Assembly: GCA_947500275.1 (NCBI GenBank)
Contig: CANMSW010000150.1
Span: 1-5,816 of the forward strand
Direction of reading: 5' to 3'
Origin: Bacteriovoracaceae bacterium
GTDB lineage: Bacteria; Bdellovibrionota; UBA1018
DNA length: 5,816 nucleotides
The notes below the pieces were generated by a model. It searched no databases and was not told where the DNA came from. It was given only the letters and a program-made list of their open reading frames with translations. A program made the position numbers and the translations under genes. Positions 1-5,816 of this stretch are shown one piece after another (the stretch's first letter is position 1; every line of letters starts with the position of its first letter).

Positions 1-481
1 ACTGCTCGAATCGAGCTTCATTGGTCCTTGCCTCCAGGAGGCACATTCGCCTCAAAGCGTCTGCTTTGGCTGCGGGCCGATGAATGAAAAGGGCCTTAGG
101 ATTCGGAGCTTTCCTCAAGGGGATGAATGTGTGGCGATTTGGAGGCCAGAGACTCACCATGAGGCATTCCCCGGAATGCTGAACGGGGGCATTATTGGGT
201 CACTCTTGGACTGCCATAGCAATTGGACGGCGGCATGGGCACTCATGAAGCAGGCTCGGACCGACCACCCACCGTGCACCGTGACGGCTGACTACCTAAT
301 TAAGCTCAAAAGACCGACGCCTTCTCATCAGCCAGTTGAATTGCGGGCTTATGTCGCAGAGATCCAGGAAGATCGCGCAACGATCGAAGCAACTCTGGTG
401 TCAGGCGGAAAAATTTGTGCAACTTGCCGCGGAACGTTCGTGGCGGTGAAACCCGGCCATCCGGCTTATCATCGTTGGTGA
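1..481 (+). CDS. PaaI-family hotdog-fold acyl-CoA thioesterase, 5' end cut off by the window edge
   Basis: This is a probable acyl-CoA thioesterase of the PaaI/4HBT hotdog superfamily, a small cytosolic enzyme that releases CoA from acyl-CoA esters; the substrate is unknown. The first in-window ATG is at 80, but the frame is open back to the first complete codon at position 2, and the residues just before that ATG read CFGCGP. This joins to MNEKGLRIRSF to give the usual N-terminal signature of this subfamily (C-x-x-CG-x-x-N-x-x-GL). The real start therefore lies outside the window, as no ATG, GTG or TTG precedes position 80 in frame. Counting from the ATG at 80, the hotdog helix motif is at residues 34-46 (LNGGIIGSLLDCH), with N35 where many relatives have His and D44 as the likely active-site acid. 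The strands after it include TADYLIKLKRPTP and VELRAYVAEIQ, typical of the family. It ends in TGA 12 nt before rsgA in the same frame, so the two are probably cotranscribed. The family call is firm; physiological role is not known. Confidence 0.85.
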   Translation, partial: LLESSFIGPCLQEAHSPQSVCFGCGPMNEKGLRIRSFPQGDECVAIWRPETHHEAFPGMLNGGIIGSLLDCHSNWTAAWALMKQARTDHPPCTVTADYLIKLKRPTPSHQPVELRAYVAEIQEDRATIEATLVSGGKICATCRGTFVAVKPGHPAYHRW

Positions 482-484
482 GGT

Positions 485-490
485 AAGGAG
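485..490 (+). promoter_or_regulatory. Shine-Dalgarno sequence for rsgA
   Basis: AAGGAG lies in the 12-nt gap between the thioesterase stop and the rsgA ATG at 494. The spacer is only 3 nt, shorter than the usual 5-9. Coupling to translation of the upstream gene may compensate. The only other in-frame start nearby is GTG 635, at the beginning of the OB fold, which would remove the basic tail normal for RsgA. Confidence 0.6.
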
Positions 491-493
491 CTC

Positions 494-1594
494 ATGGCAC
501 CTAAATTTCGCGGAGATACTGAAGACTGGCTCGACTCGGATCAAAGCGGTAGACGTGCTGAGTCGTCCGCAGGTCGTCGGAAAAAAACGGGCAATGTCGC
601 CGAGGGGTTAAAGCCGGAAGAGGCGAATGCGACCGTGGCAGAAGTTTTTCCAAATCAATCCCGCGTCCGATTCGATGGAACCGGACATGAAGCGCTTTGC
701 CGATATCGTCGGGCGAATGTTTGGGGGCATTATCGGGCTCAGTCCGAAGAGCGACTCGACGAAGAGGCGCGAGAGAAACTTCTCAGAGTTCGTGAGCGAG
801 CCCCAGTCGCCGTAGGTGATCGAGTCAAGGCCGAGTTGATTGGTGGCCCTCAGTCAAAAGATGGCGTGATCGAGGGCGTGTGCCGCCGCAGAAACCGCTT
901 AGTCCGTCCCGCTCCAGCGCGTGATGAAACCATTCTTCATGTCCTTGCTGCGAACGTCGATGTTCTGGTGATTGTGGCGAGTGTCACGGCACCCGAATTT
1001 ACTCCCGGGCTTGTTGATCGGTTCCTGATTGCGGCGGCCACCGAGGGCATCGAACCGATTCTCGTCATCAATAAAATCGATCTCCTTCCTGTGGGAGCGC
1101 CCCGAACGTGGACGAATTACCAGGCCCTTGGATATCAACTGATTGAGGTCTGTGCGAAGACGGGGGCCGGGCTAGAAAAGCTTCAGCCGCTTCTTCTTGG
1201 GAAAACGGTCGTATTCAGCGGAAAGTCAGGGGTAGGAAAAACCTCAGTACTGCGGAAGATGACGGGGATGAATGATTTGCGAGTGGGCGAGGTGAGTGAC
1301 GCGACTGGGAAGGGGCGTCATACGACCACCAGCGCACTTTTATTGCCGATCCGGTCCGAAATACTCGGAGGTTCAGCTGCGGATCGATGGATCGACACCC
1401 CTGGGATTCGCGAGTTCGGTTTACTCGGGGTATCACTCGAAAAATTGCGGAGCTTTTTTCCAGAGTTTTCAGGTGCGGGCTGTGCAAACAGCGATTGCCT
1501 ACACATGGAAGAAGAGGGCTGTGCAGTCAAAACGATGTCTCGGTACGAGAGTTATCGTCGAATTTATCAGTCTTTGGCCTCTGGTGAAAACTAA
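494..1594 (+). CDS. rsgA: RsgA, ribosome small subunit-dependent GTPase A (YjeQ/YloQ)
   Basis: This is a circularly permuted GTPase that binds the decoding region of the 30S ribosomal subunit and checks late maturation, with GTP hydrolysis stimulated by the subunit; it acts in the cytosol. The 366-residue length is close to the usual 290-350 plus a tail. Domains in order are a basic, low-complexity N-terminal tail (about 1-45), an OB fold (about 46-135), and a GTPase domain with permuted motif order: G4 NKID 193-196, a G5-like CAKTGAG 220-226, P-loop GKSGVGKTS 243-251, switch I TGKGRHTTT 271-279, and G3 DTPG 301-304. The C-terminal zinc knuckle is complete, with C330, C335, H337 and C343 in the canonical C-x4-C-x-H-x5-C spacing. 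The OB fold contains a charged stretch around residues 80-103 that looks longer than in many homologues. ATG 494 is preferred because it is preceded by AAGGAG and the basic tail is normal for the family. It sits between a thioesterase and an aldehyde dehydrogenase, with no obvious functional tie. Confidence 0.97.
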   Translation: MAPKFRGDTEDWLDSDQSGRRAESSAGRRKKTGNVAEGLKPEEANATVAEVFPNQSRVRFDGTGHEALCRYRRANVWGHYRAQSEERLDEEAREKLLRVRERAPVAVGDRVKAELIGGPQSKDGVIEGVCRRRNRLVRPAPARDETILHVLAANVDVLVIVASVTAPEFTPGLVDRFLIAAATEGIEPILVINKIDLLPVGAPRTWTNYQALGYQLIEVCAKTGAGLEKLQPLLLGKTVVFSGKSGVGKTSVLRKMTGMNDLRVGEVSDATGKGRHTTTSALLLPIRSEILGGSAADRWIDTPGIREFGLLGVSLEKLRSFFPEFSGAGCANSDCLHMEEEGCAVKTMSRYESYRRIYQSLASGEN

Positions 1595-1610
1595 GCCACT
1601 TATTTCTTAC

Positions 1611-1614
1611 GAGG
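1611..1614 (+). promoter_or_regulatory. Candidate Shine-Dalgarno for the upstream start of the aldehyde dehydrogenase
   Basis: GAGG precedes GTG 1622 by 7 nt and ATG 1625 by 10 nt, so it can serve either of these adjacent in-frame codons. It competes with the AGGAAG site at 1646-1651, which would serve ATG 1658. Confidence 0.45.
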
Positions 1615-1621
1615 GTGTTCA

Positions 1622-3100
1622 GTGATGTCCCTTGCCGCATCGATCAGGAAGTATCCCATGCATGGAAAGTCAAATCCTCGCCCGCTCTTGAATCCTTGGG
1701 ATGGTTCGAGAGTAGGGGAATCCTTTCCGATTGATGCTCCTGGACTTGAGTTCCTCATTCGGGACGCTCACGAAAGCTTTTCACGTTATCGTAAGACGAG
1801 TCGATGGGTACGTTCAGAGCTGCTCCTGCGAATCTCGCAAGGCATTGGTGCTCGCGCGGAGGAGTTTGCTCATAGGATCATGCAAGAGGCCGGAAAGCCG
1901 ATCCGATTGGCTCGGGTGGAAGTGACCCGCGCGCAGTCCACTTTTCGATGGGCATCGGAAGAAGCCCGCCACTTTGGGGGCGAGCTGATTCCGCTTGATA
2001 GCGATCTGAGCGCTCGTTCGCACGCAACAGCACAGTGCGATTGGTTTCCTCGAGGACCCGTACTTGCGATTAGCCCGTTTAATTTCCCGCTGAATCTTGC
2101 CGCGCATAAGGTCGCACCTGCTCTAGCTGCCGGATGTACGGTCTTGTTGAAGCCCCCTCCTCAGGCACCAGGCGCCTCCTATTTGCTGCACGAGGTATTC
2201 AGCGAGGCAGTGCAGTCTATCAACAGTTCTCTTGGAATGAGCATTGAAGACGCTCGGGACCGATTGGACCCGAGGGTCTTTCAAGTGTTCCTCGCTGATA
2301 ATGAGGTCACCTCGATCGCTATTCGCGACCCGCGTCTGAACTCGCTGAGCTTTACGGGAAGTGATCGGGTAGGCTGGATGCTTCGAGACCAAGCAGCCAG
2401 AAAAAAAGTTTCCCTCGAACTCGGCGGTGACGCAGCGGTAATCGTTCACAGCGATGCCAATCTTAAGATGGCCGCTGAGAGATGTGCGTGGGGTGCCTTC
2501 GCGTATGCCGGGCAAGTGTGTATATCTGTTCAGCGAATCTTTGTGCATCAGTCCGTTTTTGGAACTTTCAGGCAGCTTTTTCTTGAGGCTGTTCAAAGTC
2601 TAGTTTGTGGTGACCCCGCGCTTGAGGCCACAGTGGTAGGGCCGGTGATTGATGATGCCGCCGCAAATCGAATCGAATCGTGGATTTCGGAAGCGAGAAA
2701 CCTCGGGGCCGTTGTCGAACTGGAAGGATCTCGCGATTCGCGACTGATTCGTCCCTGGGTACTCTCGTCGGTGCCTGCAGGGGCGCAGTTAGCTTCTCAG
2801 GAAGTTTTCGGGCCAGTCGCTTGTCTCGAGAGCTACTCCGACCTCGATACTGCGATTGCTCGAGTCAATCAGTCGCGATTTGGCCTTCAAGCCGGTATTT
2901 TTACTGCTCATCTCGACAGCGCCCGATTGGCTTTTGAAGAGCTCGAGGTGGGTGGAGTGATTATCAATGACGTGCCTACTTTCCGTTCTGATCGGATGCC
3001 CTATGGTGGTGTGAAAGATTCGGGCCTCGGGCGTGAAGGGGTTCGATATGCCTTGGAAGAGTTCAGTGAGCGGCGATTGCGGGTGGATTGGAAGGGCTGA
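1622..3100 (+). CDS. NAD(P)-dependent aldehyde dehydrogenase family protein
   Basis: This cytosolic enzyme oxidises an aldehyde to the acid with NAD(P)+ through a cysteine thioester. It belongs to the ALDH superfamily. Numbered from GTG 1622 (492 residues), the key residues are all present: N154 in SPFNFPLN, K177 in LLKPPP, FTGS 244-247 in the Rossmann domain, general base E266 in LELGG, nucleophile C300 in AGQVCISVQ, and E394 in EVFGPV. The C-terminal block with MPYGGVKDSGLGREG (459-473) resembles the subgroup that includes lactaldehyde, phosphonoacetaldehyde and non-phosphorylating glyceraldehyde-3-phosphate dehydrogenases, but the substrate cannot be read from this. There appears to be an insertion of about 15 residues near 197-222, between the cofactor-binding lysine and FTGS. 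The start is uncertain: GTG 1622 or ATG 1625 (GAGG upstream), or ATG 1658 (AGGAAG upstream, 480 residues), which would begin just before the conserved NPWDG segment. It lies 27 nt after rsgA, probably in the same transcript. Confidence 0.93.
   Translation: MMSLAASIRKYPMHGKSNPRPLLNPWDGSRVGESFPIDAPGLEFLIRDAHESFSRYRKTSRWVRSELLLRISQGIGARAEEFAHRIMQEAGKPIRLARVEVTRAQSTFRWASEEARHFGGELIPLDSDLSARSHATAQCDWFPRGPVLAISPFNFPLNLAAHKVAPALAAGCTVLLKPPPQAPGASYLLHEVFSEAVQSINSSLGMSIEDARDRLDPRVFQVFLADNEVTSIAIRDPRLNSLSFTGSDRVGWMLRDQAARKKVSLELGGDAAVIVHSDANLKMAAERCAWGAFAYAGQVCISVQRIFVHQSVFGTFRQLFLEAVQSLVCGDPALEATVVGPVIDDAAANRIESWISEARNLGAVVELEGSRDSRLIRPWVLSSVPAGAQLASQEVFGPVACLESYSDLDTAIARVNQSRFGLQAGIFTAHLDSARLAFEELEVGGVIINDVPTFRSDRMPYGGVKDSGLGREGVRYALEEFSERRLRVDWKG
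1646..1651 (+). promoter_or_regulatory. Candidate Shine-Dalgarno for an internal start (ATG 1658) of the aldehyde dehydrogenase
   Basis: AGGAAG is 6 nt upstream of the in-frame ATG at 1658. The protein from this start (MHGKSNPRPLLNPWDG) begins close to where many ALDH family members do, so this may be the true initiation site. Confidence 0.4.
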
Positions 3101-3167
3101 GCTTTCAGTTTAAGGAGCTTTGAATTCGAAGGTGGACAGTTACTGAAGAGCTGTTTATCCCTGAATC

Positions 3168-4064
3168 ATGTCCACAGCCAATCCAGGATCGCTCGATCTG
3201 AAGCCCATCGTTCGTGAAAACACGCGCCTTTTAGAGAGATGGCGGGGGATCTTCCGGAGTTTTTCGGCTTTTGAGCGACGAGGAATCTATCTTTTAGTTC
3301 TCATAAATAGTGTGTCTATTTTTGGCTACGGAACTTTCGGTCTTCATCCTGAATGGGTGGCGGTCTGGTCCTGGGTGCCGCGGGTTTTCGCGGTGGCGTA
3401 CCCCCTTTTCGCACAATTGCAAATTCTGGTCGCCTTCGCCATTTTCGTAGCCGCAGTTTATCGGCATACTCGCTGGGATTGGATATCACTTTTCGTAGCC
3501 ACCTTTGTTCTGAGTCTCCTGAGTGAATGGACGGGGACAACTTATGGAATCCCCTTTGGTAAATACGAGTACACCCACTTGCTGGGTCCTAAAATTCTAG
3601 ACAAAGTTCCATATTTGATTCCCATAAGCTGGTTTTTTATGGGTTTTGCTTCGTATGGGATGGTGGTTCGAATTCAAGGACGGCGTTTCAACTCGGCGCT
3701 GTTTCGGGTGGTCTTTGGTTCGCTCCTTTTGCTGACTTGGGACCTCACTCTTGATCCTGCGATGAGTTTTCTGACTCCGTTTTGGCTCTGGGAGAATCCA
3801 GGCTTTTTCTACGGCATGCCTGCGTTAAACTTAGTGGGCTGGTTTGTGACGGGCTTAGTGATCCTTGGGGCCTTTGAGCTGCTAGGTGGTCAGGAAAAGG
3901 TCAAAAGGCTTCCGGCCGACTTTTCGTTTGTCTTCTATATGGCAAATCTCATGCTGCCGCTCGGGATGGTGGTCGTCGCAGGGTTGGGTTGGGCACTCGT
4001 TGTGACTTGCCTGGTTTTGATCTGTTATTACGGGTTATTTAGATACTTCGATCAGCGGTCTTAG
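3168..4064 (+). CDS. Carotenoid biosynthesis membrane protein, CruF/DUF422 family (probable carotenoid 1',2'-hydratase)
   Basis: This integral membrane protein resembles CruF, which adds water to the 1',2' double bond of acyclic carotenoid ends (cyanobacterial and Deinococcus CruF; bisanhydrobacterioruberin hydratase of haloarchaea). The family is recognisable from a chain of motifs: E120-x2-G-x3-GIPFGKYEY (120-135), P148 and W155, D192-x3-DP (192-197), WLW 206-208, and FFYGMPALNLVGW (213-225). The acidic and aromatic residues are candidates for the active site. About seven or eight hydrophobic segments are visible, near 38-58, 72-98, 104-120, 146-166, 178-191, 222-240, 252-271 and 272-291. 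A basic N-terminal region of about 35 residues precedes the first one. ATG 3168 is the only sensible start, as an in-frame TGA lies at 3162-3164; no good ribosome binding site precedes it. It is 67 nt downstream of the aldehyde dehydrogenase, and no other carotenoid gene is visible here. The family call is strong; the exact substrate and the product's hydration pattern are inferred. Confidence 0.85.
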   Translation: MSTANPGSLDLKPIVRENTRLLERWRGIFRSFSAFERRGIYLLVLINSVSIFGYGTFGLHPEWVAVWSWVPRVFAVAYPLFAQLQILVAFAIFVAAVYRHTRWDWISLFVATFVLSLLSEWTGTTYGIPFGKYEYTHLLGPKILDKVPYLIPISWFFMGFASYGMVVRIQGRRFNSALFRVVFGSLLLLTWDLTLDPAMSFLTPFWLWENPGFFYGMPALNLVGWFVTGLVILGAFELLGGQEKVKRLPADFSFVFYMANLMLPLGMVVVAGLGWALVVTCLVLICYYGLFRYFDQRS

Positions 4065-4139
4065 TGCTCGATGGATTGAAGTCCACGTCCTTCGACGACG
4101 TTGATTGGATCAAAAGAACTGTGTCCGTGAACCCAAACG

Positions 4140-4167
4140 ACTAGGGGAGCCCGGAGGCTCCCCTAGT
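4140..4167. terminator. Perfect 12-bp inverted repeat between convergent genes, probable (bidirectional) terminator
   Basis: ACTAGGGGAGCC (4140-4151) pairs perfectly with GGCTCCCCTAGT (4156-4167) around the 4-nt loop CGGA. It lies 75 nt past the carotenoid gene stop and about 50 nt past the acyl-CoA dehydrogenase stop on the other strand. The + side is followed by GGGTCAG, with no T run. The - side is followed by TCGTTTGGG, only a weak T run. It is therefore a strong hairpin in the right place but not a textbook intrinsic terminator; it may act mainly for the - strand gene or protect 3' ends. Confidence 0.65.
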
Positions 4168-4216
4168 GGGTCAGATGTGTGAGGGCTCCTCATGGACGCT
4201 CTCTTCATCCCTCAGA

Positions 4217-5362
4217 CTATTTACGATCGAAGATCTCTTTTGCGATAATCAGCCGCTGAATCTGACTCGTACCCTCGTAGATCTGATAGATTTTTGCATC
4301 TCGCATCAGTTTCTCGACCGGGTACTCCTCAGAATAGCCGTATCCACCGAACACTTGAACCGCATCGGTGGTGACTTTCATCGCCATATCTGCTGCGAAG
4401 GCTTTTGCGAAGGCCGCCCACTTCGTGTTGCGATCCCCCTTGTCAATCATCCATGCCGATTTGTGAACCAATAAGCGTGCGGCTTCGATATCTTTCGCCA
4501 TATCAGCAATCATAAAGCTGATGGCTTGATAGCCTGCAATCGGCTGCCCGAAGGTCTTTCGAGTGGTCGCATAGCTTACGGCTTCATCCATGGCGCGGCG
4601 AGCTAGACCCACAGCTCCGGCCGCGACTGCGGGGCGGGTGTGGTCAAAGGCGCTCATCGCGATTTTGAACCCGTCGCCTTCGTTACCAAGTCGATATTTC
4701 GCAGGCACCTTCACTTCTTCGAACGTAATCCCGCGGGTATCGCTTGCGCGCTGACCCAGGTTCCATTCCTTTTTTCCTACCGTAATTCCAGGCGTATTTG
4801 CGGGAACTACAAACCCACTCATGCCTTTGTGTTTGGCTGTCGGGTCGGTGTAGGCGAGAACGAAATACCAGTCCGCAACGCTTGCGTTGGTGATCCACAT
4901 TTTCGAACCATTGATGACGTAGTCATCGCCGACCTTTTTTGCGGTGGTGCGGATTCCGCTGACGTCCGACCCGGCGCCTGGTTCGGTGACACAATAAGCT
5001 GCGAACTTAGGTTCTGCGGTGAGGCGACCGAGAAACTCCTTCTTCACTTCCTCGCTTCCAGCGACAATCAGCGGCGCCGATGCGAGCGTGTTTGCTTCCA
5101 TGGCGGTCGCAATACCCGTGCAACCATACGCAAACTCTTCTGTGATGACACAGCCTTCGAGAACGCCCAGACCAAGACCCCCGTACTCGGCAGGAATGTG
5201 GGTGTTCATCAGACCCAGTTCCCAGGCCTTCTTGGCAATTTCGCGCGGGTACTCGCCGCTCTTGTCATGATGATGGGCTTTGGGGGTGATTTCTTCTTTG
5301 GTGAACTTCTTTGCAAGATCCTGAAGCTGCTGCTGTTCGTCTGTTAGGGAGAAGTCGATCAT
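4217..5362 (-). CDS. Acyl-CoA dehydrogenase, medium-chain (ACADM-like) type
   Basis: This is an FAD enzyme catalysing the first step of fatty acid beta-oxidation, acyl-CoA to trans-2-enoyl-CoA, passing electrons to electron-transfer flavoprotein in the cytosol. At 381 residues it has the normal family length, with an N-terminal helical domain, a middle beta domain and a C-terminal helical domain. Both family signatures are present: CVTEPGAGSDVSG (124-136) and Q336-x2-GG-x-GY...R354-D355. The catalytic base is E363 in IYEGTSQIQR. GKKEWNLGQRASDTRGI (196-212) and FDHTRPAVAAGAVGLA (239-254) closely resemble mitochondrial medium-chain enzymes, so a medium or short straight-chain acyl-CoA is the likely substrate; this is inference from resemblance. 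ATG 5362 is chosen because AAGGAG (5375-5370) is 7 nt upstream. A GTG two codons earlier at 5368 would leave only 1 nt of spacing. It stands alone on the - strand, convergent with the carotenoid gene and divergent from the last gene, so it probably has its own promoter in 5363-5481. Confidence 0.95.
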   Translation of the reverse strand: MIDFSLTDEQQQLQDLAKKFTKEEITPKAHHHDKSGEYPREIAKKAWELGLMNTHIPAEYGGLGLGVLEGCVITEEFAYGCTGIATAMEANTLASAPLIVAGSEEVKKEFLGRLTAEPKFAAYCVTEPGAGSDVSGIRTTAKKVGDDYVINGSKMWITNASVADWYFVLAYTDPTAKHKGMSGFVVPANTPGITVGKKEWNLGQRASDTRGITFEEVKVPAKYRLGNEGDGFKIAMSAFDHTRPAVAAGAVGLARRAMDEAVSYATTRKTFGQPIAGYQAISFMIADMAKDIEAARLLVHKSAWMIDKGDRNTKWAAFAKAFAADMAMKVTTDAVQVFGGYGYSEEYPVEKLMRDAKIYQIYEGTSQIQRLIIAKEIFDRK

Positions 5363-5369
5363 ATTCACG

Positions 5370-5375
5370 CTCCTT
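5370..5375 (-). promoter_or_regulatory. Shine-Dalgarno of the acyl-CoA dehydrogenase; decides its start
   Basis: Read on the - strand this is AAGGAG followed by 7 nt and the ATG at 5362. The spacing is ideal for that ATG and too short (1 nt) for the GTG at 5368, so the protein begins MIDFSLTDEQ. Confidence 0.8.
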
Positions 5376-5481
5376 GTGATTGAAGTTAAACGGTAGTCCG
5401 GCTCACCTTTTTAAATCAAGTTGAGACGCTTGCTTGCAGCGAGATAGCGCGAAGCCTCAAGCCAGGGTATCGTCACGACAC
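5376..5481. other. Divergent intergenic region, presumed promoter region for two genes
   Basis: This gap must carry the start signals for the - strand acyl-CoA dehydrogenase and the + strand gene at 5482. On the - strand, TTGATT at 5420-5415 could be a -35 box, but I see no convincing -10 at the right distance. No clear operator palindrome is visible; the best is a 4-bp stem at 5427-5441, too weak to call. Confidence 0.3.
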
Positions 5482-5816
5482 ATGGCAAGACCTCGTATGG
5501 GTGTTAATTCGGATCAGGGTTTGGGCGAATCGCAATGGATGGATGCACTTTTCCATTCGTGGAATGCGATTTTTTCGGATGGGAGTCATTTGGATAGTGC
5601 CCTTTCTAAAGCCCCGACTGACGTAAAGTCTTATGTGGCGGCATTTCTTCCCGTCGCCTTGCGTCGGCCGCACGCGCTTGCGGAGGCGTTGGGAATTCCA
5701 AGTAAGCGAATGCAAAACCTTTGGCAGCTGGAGGGCGATGAACTGGCCAATTGGGCCGGAATTGAGGAAATGGGAGCCCGCTTCATGTCAATTTGTCGAC
5801 TGGAGGGGCGACTCGG
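5482..5816 (+). CDS. Unrecognised protein, N-terminal part only (runs off the window)
   Basis: An open frame from ATG 5482 continues without a stop to the last base, giving 111 complete codons (begins MARPRMGVNSDQGLGESQW). I do not recognise the family with confidence. The sequence is soluble-looking and mostly helical in character, with no signal peptide or membrane segment. A stretch around residues 36-65 (HLDSALSKAPTDVKSYVAAF, then LPVALRRPHALAEALG) has the pattern of an all-helical NusB-like module. This would fit the N-terminus of an RsmB-type rRNA cytosine methyltransferase, but it is a weak guess because the diagnostic catalytic part would lie beyond the window. There is no good Shine-Dalgarno before ATG 5482; AGGG at 5464-5467 is 14 nt away. 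The frame is open upstream to 5425, with a TTG at 5434 as the only earlier alternative. Codon use is like its neighbours, supporting a real gene. Confidence 0.7.
   Translation, partial: MARPRMGVNSDQGLGESQWMDALFHSWNAIFSDGSHLDSALSKAPTDVKSYVAAFLPVALRRPHALAEALGIPSKRMQNLWQLEGDELANWAGIEEMGARFMSICRLEGRL

Noticed and set aside
185..737. A near-identical 15-mer at 185-199 and 723-737 (GGGGGCATTATTGGG versus one C/T change)
   Set aside because: The copies lie in unrelated genes, are read in different frames and have no flanking similarity; chance is the simplest explanation.
627..815. A 62-codon + strand frame inside rsgA
   Set aside because: It lies wholly within the OB-fold coding region of rsgA in another frame and has no supporting start signal.
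2123..2596. A 157-codon open frame on the - strand inside the aldehyde dehydrogenase
   Set aside because: It overlaps the conserved catalytic region of a clear ALDH gene and its translation resembles no protein family.
1622..4064. Idea that the aldehyde dehydrogenase is a carotenoid-aldehyde dehydrogenase working with the CruF-like enzyme
   Set aside because: The only support is adjacency. Its motifs resemble soluble lactaldehyde/phosphonoacetaldehyde-type enzymes more than carotenoid-aldehyde dehydrogenases, so I do not propose it as a finding.
4085..4101. Small hairpin (ACGTC / GACGT) just after the carotenoid gene
   Set aside because: Only 5 bp with a 7-nt loop and no T tract; the 12-bp repeat further downstream is a far better terminator candidate.
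4640..5347. A 235-codon open frame on the + strand, antisense to the acyl-CoA dehydrogenase
   Set aside because: The opposite strand encodes a full-length protein with every family signature. The antisense translation is cysteine- and arginine-rich with no family resemblance or ribosome binding site, so it is a shadow of codon bias.
5427..5441. Short inverted repeat (CGCT / AGCG) with a GCTTGCTTGC repeat in the divergent intergenic region
   Set aside because: A 4-bp stem is expected by chance and does not match any operator I can name.

Overview
This is an ordinary-looking bacterial chromosomal segment, densely coding, with roughly mid-50s percent G+C by eye. It holds six protein genes and no gene-free stretch longer than about 150 bases. 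The content suggests a Gram-negative-type, aerobic or respiring heterotroph that makes carotenoids and burns fatty acids: a ribosome-assembly GTPase, an aldehyde dehydrogenase, a CruF/DUF422 carotenoid enzyme and a medium-chain-type acyl-CoA dehydrogenase. I cannot name the genus from sequence alone. A predatory or delta-proteobacteria-like lineage (Bdellovibrionota or Myxococcota) would fit the gene mix, but that is a guess.

Layout. Positions 1-4064 hold four genes on the + strand: a 5'-truncated PaaI-type hotdog thioesterase (1-481), rsgA (494-1594, 12 nt later), an aldehyde dehydrogenase (1622 or 1658 to 3100), and a membrane-embedded carotenoid biosynthesis protein (3168-4064). The first three are spaced 12 and 27 nt apart and probably share a transcript. 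The fourth follows after 67 nt and has no clear ribosome binding site. A perfect 12-bp inverted repeat (4140-4167) lies between the + strand carotenoid gene and the convergent acyl-CoA dehydrogenase (4217-5362, - strand), and probably terminates transcription from one or both sides. A 119-nt divergent intergenic region separates the dehydrogenase from a final + strand gene (5482 to beyond the window end). That gene is missed by a stop-to-stop search because it has no stop inside the window.

How the genes relate. The thioesterase, aldehyde dehydrogenase and acyl-CoA dehydrogenase all act on acyl or aldehyde metabolites, and the carotenoid enzyme works in the membrane on isoprenoid pigments. 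RsgA is a housekeeping 30S-subunit maturation factor that appears to share the operon without a functional link. The most useful corrections are at gene boundaries: the thioesterase extends upstream of its first in-window ATG, the acyl-CoA dehydrogenase should start at 5362 instead of 5368, and the aldehyde dehydrogenase has two credible starts. I found no CRISPR array, mobile element, RNA gene or clearly novel system.
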